A DNA stretch of 64,000 bases from CAZMZF01 sp964570765 (GTDB lineage: Bacteria; Zixibacteria; MSB-5A5; RBG-16-43-9), in assembly GCA_964570765.1 (NCBI GenBank), contig CAZMZF010000001.1, forward strand, positions 62,001-126,000. The letters are read 5' to 3'. Each line of letters begins with the position of its first letter. Position 1 is the stretch's first letter. A model generated the notes under the pieces. It did no database searches. It had not been told where the DNA came from and was given only the letters and a program-made list of their open reading frames with translations. This document shows positions 57,459-64,000 of this stretch, piece after piece. The translations under genes were made by a program, and so were the position numbers.

Positions 57459-58361
57459 TTATCTCGCATTCAACTCACTGACGGGTAATTTGAGTTCACC
57501 CGTTTGTGAGCCAGTTTTTTCCTCATTTATTACATATGAAATACTTAAAGGAAATTTCGAGTTAATCGGTTTTATCAACCTGAATCGAAAATACTTATTA
57601 AAGAGACCTTGTGAGACAGTCCCCTTGGAGCTATAGGTTAATATTAAAGGCTGGCTCGGAGAGTAAGAGTATTGAGTAAAGAGATTATCAGAAGCAGACA
57701 ACATCCAATTATCAGAAATGAATTTACAATTAGTTGGAATATTCAATACTAACGAAGAAACTTTGGCAGTCTGATCTCCTATATTCCACAGTGAAAAGTG
57801 CACGAAAAGAGTATCGGAAGATATTAGGCGGATACTGTCTGTATGTAAATACAGCTCCGGCTTTCGAGAAATCTCTTCCTCCCAGCGAGCCTGCGTTTTC
57901 TTGAGTAGTTCAATTTGCTTATCCGTGGCTTCAACTATTTTACTTAAATTGTCTTTATATGAAAGTAAACTCTTTGAAAACTCATTAACATTTTCATTAA
58001 GACTTCCAATAGATTTATTCAATGAATCTTGTTGTTTTTCAATAATATAATTCAGTCCATTAATTGAAGTCCCGAAACTTTCGATACTTTTGGGTAAAGC
58101 ATTAAGATTATTTTTAAGACTATCCGAAAGTTGAGTAAACTTTGATAGATTTTGAACAACGCTTTCTTGGAAACGAGAAGAGTCATTTCTATTTTGAATG
58201 CTTAATTTTAATGCGTATATCAAAAGAAGTATATTAATAATGCTCAGTATATTACGTGGGTCCTGAATAACCCAACCCCCAATTTTTTTAACTTTATTCA
58301 ACAACCAATTTATTAATGTCTTAATATAGATAAAAATATGATTAAGAAACTTTATCTTCAT
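57459..58361 (-). CDS. membrane-anchored coiled-coil protein of unknown function
   Basis: 300 residues. Hydrophobic stretches near the N-terminus (HIFIYIKTLINWLL and NILSIINILLLIYALKLSI) anchor it; residues about 60-165 are a long coiled coil (SKFTQLSDSLKNNLNAL, KQQDSLNKSIGSLNENVNEF); the C-terminal 130 residues look like an Ig-like beta domain (LFVHFSLWNIGDQTAKVSSLVLNI). AT-rich compared with neighbours. No family recognised; the layout suggests a cell-envelope structural role. Confidence 0.65.
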   Translation of the reverse strand: MKIKFLNHIFIYIKTLINWLLNKVKKIGGWVIQDPRNILSIINILLLIYALKLSIQNRNDSSRFQESVVQNLSKFTQLSDSLKNNLNALPKSIESFGTSINGLNYIIEKQQDSLNKSIGSLNENVNEFSKSLLSYKDNLSKIVEATDKQIELLKKTQARWEEEISRKPELYLHTDSIRLISSDTLFVHFSLWNIGDQTAKVSSLVLNIPTNCKFISDNWMLSASDNLFTQYSYSPSQPLILTYSSKGTVSQGLFNKYFRFRLIKPINSKFPLSISYVINEEKTGSQTGELKLPVSELNAR

Positions 58362-58418
58362 ATTAAACCCTACCCTTCAAAATAATATTAATTATTAATA
58401 ATCTCAATCTTTTAACTT

Positions 58419-60047
58419 TCACTCAGGAACGTCCGCCTTTTTGGGTTGTAATCTAAACTGGTCAGGTCTTGATTTTAGAACTTCCCTGAGCCAGTTTTCA
58501 GGATAACCCTTTGCCTGTGGCTCGCCTTCTTCGTCCTGGACATATCCATCGTTGTATTTGGTTATCAAATGTTCCCCTAATTCCTTCCAGCGTGATACTA
58601 CCATTTCTGCATTAGTAACAGAATAATCAGTCAAATAACGAGTCATAAGTTTTGAATCAGATTTATATAGTTCGACTGCCATTTTTTCCACTGTCGGCTG
58701 TAACTTTATGAAGTTTCCTTCGATATCTTTTTGCACGGCTTGAATCTCCGGTAGCATATATGAATATTTGAGGTTGGCAAAATTTGCCACGAAATTGAAA
58801 ACCCACCACGCTGATTCCCAGGAGAACTTGTTTAAACTGCCAACTGTAAAAGATTTTGGAATGGTATCCATACTACAATATAATGGTATGTAACAGGAAG
58901 TGTAGGTATCATCTAAGCCATACCAAAGGACACCACCTATTGGATCTGGTAACCAGTAACGGGATTGAGAGATAAATGAAAAAGCGGTCTGCTGGGTTGA
59001 GATCGCTCGCTCCCAGCTATACTCAATACTATCGACTGTCCAATCCAAAGGACGCCAGCGATATGGAGAACCATAAGGACCTGCATCAACTCCTTTGGTC
59101 ATATCATAAGGCGTTCCCTCATAATGGTCTCGCATTAATGCAAAAACATCTGAAAGCGAAAGTTTTTCATCAGGTTTAATCCATAATGGATAAGATTCTG
59201 CTCCTTCTATTCCCCTGTGGTAATCAGGGGAGAAATTTTTTGAAGGAGCAGACCGGCGGAAGATGCTCCAGACGCGTGCATCTGCATGCCGCTGGATTTT
59301 CTGAGTAGCAGGGCAGTAGGCGTCACAAAACCGGAAAGGTTTTCCTGATTTCGGGTCGTAATATCCTTTTTCTATGGCAAAAGATATGACATTCCCGGAA
59401 TAAAGACAGTTTTTGGGGTCTTTTAAAGGGAATTCACCAATTCGGGATTTATTGGCGTGACAGGATATATAACCGTCTGGAATCCTGAGAGCAACCCATT
59501 CTGCTCCTTTACCTCCGGGACCGGGTCCAATCATCTCCATTATCCAGGCTTCTTTAGTATCAGCTATCGAAAAAGTTTCACCCGTGGATCGATAACCATA
59601 ATCATCAATCAGTTGAGTAATAACCTCAATTGCTTCCCTGGCAGTTTTGGCTCTTTCCAGTGCCAGCCGCATCAGGTCCCAGTAACTTAAAAGACCATCC
59701 GGATTTTCCAGTTCCTCACGGCCATCAAAGGTTGTCTCGCCAATAGTTAACTGGTGTTCATTCATAAGGTCAACAACTGCGTAAGTATGAAGCACCTGTT
59801 TGATCTTACCTCTTACTTTTCCAGACCAATTGGTTATCTCAAGCGAGTCTTCTGGTTTGTAATCTTTGGCAGGTGTATATTCCAGATGTGGATGGAATTC
59901 ACCATCGCAGGTATAGGTTATCATTACCGAAGAATCCACAGAAGCACCTCTGGTTACCAGAAGACTGGTGCAGGCTTCCGCTGGTCGGCTGGTTGAAAGG
60001 ATATAAACAAACAGAAAAATAACTACTTTTAACAGCTGATTTTTCAT
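58419..60047 (-). CDS. secreted C69 family dipeptidase (PepD-like)
   Basis: About 542 residues from the ATG at 60047, preferred because AGGTGG lies four bases upstream. Signal peptide (LLKVVIFLFVYILSTSRPAEA) is followed directly by CTSLLVTRGAS, the N-terminal nucleophile Cys exposed after processing in C69/Ntn hydrolases. Further family blocks: GETTFDGREELENPDGLLSY, STGETFSIADTKEAWIMEMI, WVALRIPDGYISCHAN. These enzymes cleave dipeptides; here it would act outside the cytoplasm. It starts 17 bp after the YihY gene stop. Confidence 0.92.
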   Translation of the reverse strand: MKNQLLKVVIFLFVYILSTSRPAEACTSLLVTRGASVDSSVMITYTCDGEFHPHLEYTPAKDYKPEDSLEITNWSGKVRGKIKQVLHTYAVVDLMNEHQLTIGETTFDGREELENPDGLLSYWDLMRLALERAKTAREAIEVITQLIDDYGYRSTGETFSIADTKEAWIMEMIGPGPGGKGAEWVALRIPDGYISCHANKSRIGEFPLKDPKNCLYSGNVISFAIEKGYYDPKSGKPFRFCDAYCPATQKIQRHADARVWSIFRRSAPSKNFSPDYHRGIEGAESYPLWIKPDEKLSLSDVFALMRDHYEGTPYDMTKGVDAGPYGSPYRWRPLDWTVDSIEYSWERAISTQQTAFSFISQSRYWLPDPIGGVLWYGLDDTYTSCYIPLYCSMDTIPKSFTVGSLNKFSWESAWWVFNFVANFANLKYSYMLPEIQAVQKDIEGNFIKLQPTVEKMAVELYKSDSKLMTRYLTDYSVTNAEMVVSRWKELGEHLITKYNDGYVQDEEGEPQAKGYPENWLREVLKSRPDQFRLQPKKADVPE

Positions 60048-60064
60048 AGTTCCACCTTTCATTT

Positions 60065-60916
60065 TCATGATTTTTTTCTCAGGATTTCTAAATTTACTCC
60101 AATCTCTGCTCCGATCAAAAGAATGAATGCAGAATAGTAAATCCAGAAGAGTAAGATAACTATTGTTCCAAAAGAACCGTAGATTTTTTCTATGCCAGCA
60201 TAGTTCTTTATATATATATCAAAAAGATGTTTGGAGAGCTCCCATAAAAGGGCTGAAGTTAATGCACCTGTAAAAGCAGGAATGTTGGGTATTTTTCGAT
60301 AAGGGATGAATTTGTAGAGTAAGAAGAAAAGGAATAAGCCTAAAATAATCGGGATAAATATTCCTAAGAGATTTGCCAGGAAGGGAGCATCTGAGAGTCT
60401 GAAATTCAAATAAGGTATATTCTGATTTTTAGCAAAAGTATATATGCTGGTTAAACTCAAGGACAGGAGCAGGATGAATAAAGATATGGGGACTAAAATG
60501 ATAGAGAGAAGTTTGCTGTGGAAATAACCCCTTCCTTTGGTTACTTTCCAGACTGTATTTAAAGCCTGTTCGATAACACTGAAAATCCGGGATGCAGTCC
60601 AGATTAATCCTAAAAGACCAAATAAGCCAAAGACCTCTCTTTTTTGGATAAGATGAAAAATGAGTTTGAAGGACGATACTGTGGAGATGGGTAGTGACTT
60701 GGCTAAGAGGAAATAAGCCCAGGAGGATGCTTTCTCCGAAGAATGCAATACAAAACCTAAAAGGGAGATAAGTAATAAGAAAAAGGGGAATAAAGATAAG
60801 AGAGAATAAAAAGAAATTCCAGCCGCCATCAAGGGACAGTTATCCTTAGAGAAGAAATGAATATAGGTTTGTTTAAACCAGTTCCATAAAAAGATTATGT
60901 TTTCCTTGAATTTCAT
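60065..60916 (-). CDS. YihY/BrkB family membrane protein
   Basis: About 283 residues from the ATG at 60916; a longer reading to 60964 would translate a GTAGTGCGACCC-type repeat and is rejected. Six membrane segments; the family marks DNCPLMAAGISFYSLLSLFPFFLLL, GRGYFHSKLLSIILVPISL and YKFIPYRKIPNIPAFTGALTSA are clear. Once called ribonuclease BN in error; the role is a membrane transporter or envelope protein of unknown substrate. A repeat element sits directly upstream of the start. Confidence 0.9.
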   Translation of the reverse strand: MKFKENIIFLWNWFKQTYIHFFSKDNCPLMAAGISFYSLLSLFPFFLLLISLLGFVLHSSEKASSWAYFLLAKSLPISTVSSFKLIFHLIQKREVFGLFGLLGLIWTASRIFSVIEQALNTVWKVTKGRGYFHSKLLSIILVPISLFILLLSLSLTSIYTFAKNQNIPYLNFRLSDAPFLANLLGIFIPIILGLFLFFLLYKFIPYRKIPNIPAFTGALTSALLWELSKHLFDIYIKNYAGIEKIYGSFGTIVILLFWIYYSAFILLIGAEIGVNLEILRKKS

Positions 60917-60927
60917 ATTTTTATTTT

Positions 60928-61152
60928 TCGTAGTGCGACCCTTCAGGGTCGCTTTATATTTCAAGGTTAAAGCCTTACCCTGTGATTATATTAATTCACT
61001 TGCTCGGGCAGGAGTTGTACTCCTGCCATTTTTTTTAGTGAATCATCCATGATTCCCCACGTTGAGGGCAACGTGGGTTTACCGATTTTTGTAGGGGCGT
61101 ATTGCATACGCCCAAAATATTTTGTAGAGACGCATTGCAATGCGACTCTACC
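60928..61152. repeat. palindromic elements
   Basis: A half copy of the GTAGTGCGACCC element (60930-60951), a gggcaggagttgtactcctgcc palindrome (about 61005-61026; relative at 38335), a cacgttgagggcaacgtg hairpin (about 61057-61074), a gtaggggcgtattgcatacgccc hairpin (about 61090-61112) and a gtagagacgcattgcaatgcgactctac palindrome (61124-61151), which runs into the TIGR04076 gene's last codons. Confidence 0.8.
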
Positions 61153-61438
61153 TGTTTATTCTGGTTAATTCAAAAACCACACAGGATTCCGGGTCCGGGC
61201 AGCAGATATGAACTTTGTCTCTGTCCTTCTCCCAGGGGAACTCTCCTCCAAATCTTAAAACCCTCCAGTAAGGGTATATGACATCAAAAGCTGCACCGCA
61301 GATTCCAGCAACGGTTTTACCTCCTTCTAAAATCCAGGTATCTCCAGCCTTATGTCCAAATGAACAAGGTTTTTTCTCTACTTTAATAACCTTTACTCTT
61401 ACCGGAAAATCTTTTGTTTTTCTTTGTTTCTTTTTCAT
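61148..61438 (-). CDS. TIGR04076 family protein
   Basis: 96 residues: VKVIKVEKKPCSFGHKAGDTW at the N-terminus, AGICGAAFDVIYPYWRVLRFGG in the middle, and VHICCPDPESCVVFELTRI at the end, all family marks. Conserved cysteines (CSFGHK, ICCPDPESC) suggest metal or Fe-S binding. Function unknown; common in anaerobes. The final codons coincide with a palindromic repeat arm, so the C-terminus may have been slightly altered. Confidence 0.92.
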   Translation of the reverse strand: MKKKQRKTKDFPVRVKVIKVEKKPCSFGHKAGDTWILEGGKTVAGICGAAFDVIYPYWRVLRFGGEFPWEKDRDKVHICCPDPESCVVFELTRINR

Positions 61439-61439
61439 C

Positions 61440-61600
61440 TTGACTTCCTTCTCTTAAAATTATTTTCTATTGAGACGCATTCGATGCATCTCTACTCTGT
61501 GCCCGTAAGGGATTCGATTATATCCCCAAACAAGTTTGGGGATGGCACCCATCTAATCATGCAGGTAGGGGCACGGCATGCCGTGCCCCTACAATCATTC
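61440..61600. repeat. palindromic elements between TIGR04076 and the AI-2E-type permease
   Basis: tgagacgcattcgatgcatctctac (about 61471-61495), ccccaaacaagtttgggg (about 61525-61542) and gtaggggcacggcatgccgtgcccctac (61566-61593, perfect palindrome). Confidence 0.85.
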
Positions 61601-62650
61601 TTCTTTTTTCCCTCCCAGTATCACCCCTATAGGTTTCAATGATTCCACATGGTCACAGACCACTTTAATGGTTGCAGTTATTGGGATTGCTAAGATTATG
61701 CCAATCGCTCCCCAGAGCCAGGCCCAGAACATCGAGGAGATCAAAATAGCTAAGGGATTCAGGTCTGTCTTGTTCTCCAGGAGCTTTGGGGTAATAAGAT
61801 TACTTTCTAAAATCTGAATTATTTCATAAAAGATAATTATCCATAAAACAGGGAGAAAAGATTGGAACTGCACTACAGCAACTATTACCGGGAAAATCAA
61901 ACCAAAGAAAGGACCTAGGTAAGGAACCAAATTCAAGATGCCAGCTAAAGGTCCAAGGATATAAGCATAATTCAATCCCAGGATGAGAAAACCGAGAGAA
62001 TAGATTAAAGACAAAGCGATGGTAGTTGAAAATTTTATTATTACAAAACCTTTGATTTGCTCATTTATTTCAGTCAGGATTTTTCCGCTTAATTCCTCAT
62101 TTGATTTCCCAAAGGCTTTTATGATTTTCGTTTTCAGATAAGGGTAATCGATCAAAATAAAGAGGGTTAAAAAGAAGACGAAGATTGAGCCAAATATAAA
62201 AGAAAATAAAGAGCTTAATCCCCGGGCTAAGTATTTTGAGACAAAGGAGAAATCCTTTAGTTGAAGATTCTGAAAATCTATCCCCTGACCAGGTGGGATT
62301 AGCCCTCGGTCGATTAAGCCCTGTTTGAGCTGGTTAAGAAAGGAAAGGATCTGATCCCAGTAGACAGGTAGTTGTTGAGTTAAGCTTACTGACTGGTTAA
62401 GTATGAGGTAGCTTAAAAAGCCTATAATTATAACACTGAGTAAAAGGACTAAAAGGACTGAGACAGAATGAGGGATTTTCAGCCGTTTTAAAAAGAAGAT
62501 AAGGGGACTCAATAAATAGGCTAAAGAGATGGAGACGATTATCGGAATAAGGATCGGACTGGCGAAATAGCAAAAGGCAGTGAAAGCGGCTAAAGCTAAA
62601 AAGGGGAGAGCGATTGTTTGTAAAGTTATGTAAGTTTTGGATTCAGGCAT
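61595..62650 (-). CDS. AI-2E family permease (PerM/YdiK-like)
   Basis: About 351 residues from the ATG at 62650 (an in-frame GTG at 62686 is possible; neither has a good ribosome site). Seven to eight membrane segments with family marks: LIPIIVSISLAYLLSPLI near the start, FFLTLFILIDYPYLK, and the C-terminal YLGPFFGLIFPVIVAVVQF, ESNLITPKLLENKTDLNPLAILIS and WGAIGIILAIPITATIKVV. The family includes a putative autoinducer-2 exporter, but most members have unknown substrates. A palindrome abuts its stop. Confidence 0.93.
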   Translation of the reverse strand: MPESKTYITLQTIALPFLALAAFTAFCYFASPILIPIIVSISLAYLLSPLIFFLKRLKIPHSVSVLLVLLLSVIIIGFLSYLILNQSVSLTQQLPVYWDQILSFLNQLKQGLIDRGLIPPGQGIDFQNLQLKDFSFVSKYLARGLSSLFSFIFGSIFVFFLTLFILIDYPYLKTKIIKAFGKSNEELSGKILTEINEQIKGFVIIKFSTTIALSLIYSLGFLILGLNYAYILGPLAGILNLVPYLGPFFGLIFPVIVAVVQFQSFLPVLWIIIFYEIIQILESNLITPKLLENKTDLNPLAILISSMFWAWLWGAIGIILAIPITATIKVVCDHVESLKPIGVILGGKKEE

Positions 62651-63002
62651 TATAAAAAGTTTAAGGGTTTGGAAAAAATACCTCACAGCTGATTATTATG
62701 ATTAAGTCGAATTTGACCTTGAGGCTGATAAAATCTGCTTAATCAGTTTAATCCCTACGGGTCGAAAATCTTTTATCGACTGCTGTGAATTTCCTCCTTT
62801 GTCTCTCTGGGTGGCACCCTCAAATTCATTTGAGGGTGATTTAGATTTACATCATCCCAAAACAAGTTTGGGAATGTCACCCTCACCCAGTCGATTTATT
62901 TTTTCCGGAGTGTAAGAGCTTGTTGAATTTGACCTTGAGGCTCTTGCCTGTTTAAATAGCAACAACAAGTTGTTGCACTCCATAATCTCCATAATCAAAA
63001 TA
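62651..63002. repeat. gene-free stretch with direct repeats and hairpins
   Basis: gaatttgaccttgaggct occurs twice, at 62709-62726 and 62925-62942. Between them are ccctcaaattcatttgaggg (about 62818-62837), tcccaaaacaagtttggga (about 62854-62872) and, after the second copy, gcaacaacaagttgttgc (about 62959-62976) palindromes. No gene. Confidence 0.75.
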
Positions 63003-64000
63003 TCATTTCAACAGTTTCAATAAATTTTCCAGAGGCAAGGTGTTTATCACATCCTCTGGCTCAAGCCAGCCCCGTCGGGCGGTGGCTATTCCATATCTTA
63101 TCCAGTTTAGATGCTCGGTCCAGTGGGAATCGGTGGAAATGGCTATTTTTACTCCTTTCTCTTTAGCTTTTCTGCAGTGTAAATCGTTCAAATCAAGTCT
63201 GTCTGGATAAGCATTTAACTCCATAATCTTTCCATTGGCTTTTGCGGCATCCAGGAGTTTATCCATATCAACTTCATAAGGGTCTCTTTTACCGATCAAT
63301 CTGCCAGTGGGATGGGCGATTATATGCACATAGGGATTTTCTATTGCCTGGATGATTCTTTTAGTCATCTCTTCTTTAGATTGAGTGAATTTGGTATGAA
63401 CTGCTCCGATTATAACATCTAAATCTTTCAAAATATCATCTTCAAAATCCATCTTCCCATTCGATTTTATATCAACCTCTGCTCCTCGCAGAATTTTGAA
63501 CCCCTTGAGTTTCTGATTAAGTTTCTCTATTTCCTCTTTTTGTTTCTCTATCCTCTCAGGAGTAAGCCCATTGGTTATCCCGATAGTAGGGGAGTGATCG
63601 CAAATAGCTATATATTGATAACCCATCTTCCGGGCTGATAAAGCCATCTCTTCGATTGTGCTTCTACCATCAGTCCAGTTTGAGTGGATATGCAGATCAC
63701 CTCTTATGTCTTTTAATTCGATTAAATGAGGCAACTTCCCTTTTTGAGCAGATTCGATTTCGCCCCAGTCTTCCCTGAGCTCAGGCGGGATAAAAGGCAG
63801 ACCAACGGACTTGAAAATCTCTTCTTCAGTTTTTCCGGCAATACTCTTTTTACCTTTGAAAACTCCATACTCGTTAATCTTCAACCCTCGATCCACGCCC
63901 AGAGACCTTATCCTGATGTTATGGGCTTTGGAACCGGTGAAATAATGTTGAGCTGCACCGTATGATTCAGGTTCTACCACTCTTAAATCCATCTGAAAAA
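63003..64000 (-). CDS. polX: DNA polymerase/3'-5' exonuclease PolX, C-terminal PHP part (5' end outside window)
   Basis: The reading stays open to the window edge (codons before the ATG at 63992 continue in frame), so this is the C-terminal ~330 residues of a longer PolX of about 570. DLRVVEPESYGAAQHYFTGSK is the end of the X-family polymerase palm/thumb; the PHP exonuclease domain follows with all metal motifs: DLHIHSNWTDG, CDHSPTIG, RGAEVDI, IGAVHT, IIAHPTGR and ISTDSHW. Bacterial PolX fills gaps in base-excision repair. Confidence 0.95.
   Translation of the reverse strand, partial: FQMDLRVVEPESYGAAQHYFTGSKAHNIRIRSLGVDRGLKINEYGVFKGKKSIAGKTEEEIFKSVGLPFIPPELREDWGEIESAQKGKLPHLIELKDIRGDLHIHSNWTDGRSTIEEMALSARKMGYQYIAICDHSPTIGITNGLTPERIEKQKEEIEKLNQKLKGFKILRGAEVDIKSNGKMDFEDDILKDLDVIIGAVHTKFTQSKEEMTKRIIQAIENPYVHIIAHPTGRLIGKRDPYEVDMDKLLDAAKANGKIMELNAYPDRLDLNDLHCRKAKEKGVKIAISTDSHWTEHLNWIRYGIATARRGWLEPEDVINTLPLENLLKLLK

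Noticed and set aside
61424..61817. Two plus-strand frames between TIGR04076 and the AI-2E-type permease
   Set aside because: They read palindromes and the antisense of the permease gene.

Overview
This is a chromosomal segment of moderate-to-low GC from a bacterium. Its features point to an uncultured FCB-type lineage (Zixibacteria/TA06/WOR-3-like): PorV/PorQ-family outer-membrane proteins, dockerin-like tails carrying an LINYLFK motif, a FlgD-type C-terminal domain, and intergenic regions crowded with palindromic repeats. The phylum is an inference from gene style; no rRNA gene is present to settle it.

Positions 1-23466 are almost entirely minus strand and form an acyl-CoA and branched-chain amino acid island. 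In order of transcription it holds: an archaeal-style HMG-CoA synthase, thiolase and DUF35 protein; a methylcrotonyl-CoA-type carboxylase (carboxyltransferase, biotin carboxylase and a separate biotin carrier) with a methylglutaconyl-CoA hydratase-like crotonase; 3-hydroxyacyl-CoA dehydrogenase, a second thiolase, two acyl-CoA dehydrogenases and a crotonase; a leucine dehydrogenase-like protein; butyrate kinase; two phosphate butyryltransferases; and a branched-chain aminotransferase. Together these could degrade leucine and ferment or oxidise short acyl-CoAs, with Ptb/Buk conserving energy as ATP. A HEAT-repeat protein and a partial 3-methyladenine DNA glycosylase lie at the left edge.

Positions 23905-33137 hold a coiled-coil protein, a D,D-peptidase, a tiny zinc-ribbon protein, a DUF1611 protein, and then an AT-rich, tightly overlapping four-gene cassette (ParB, ParB-like HTH, a DUF6602/PD-(D/E)XK-like protein, a PAPS-reductase-family protein). 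This cassette is the best candidate for an undescribed system. A four-gene membrane locus of unknown function follows.

Positions 33599-45513 are on the plus strand: a large secreted Gly/Ser/Tyr repeat protein, two dockerin-tailed secreted proteins, an HD-domain protein lacking GYP, a lipoprotein, and a NurA/HerA pair separated by a REP-associated transposase. A PIN-like gene broken by one stop codon follows. Positions 45514-46667 hold an IS110 relic. Positions 46998-54750 carry uvrB, an orphan atpC, an Asp-box propeller protein behind an attenuator-like leader, two PorV/PorQ proteins and an isocitrate/isopropylmalate-type dehydrogenase. Positions 55039-64000 are mostly minus strand: DinB, a Tat-exported FAD oxidoreductase, a C69 dipeptidase, YihY/BrkB, TIGR04076, an AI-2E-type permease and the PHP end of PolX.

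Two kinds of intergenic structure run through the window. One is several families of palindromic elements bounded by GTAG..CTAC or TGTCATT..AATGACA. The other is a set of short degenerate tracts with a 7-bp (sometimes 8-bp) period at gene edges, some of which touch start or stop codons.
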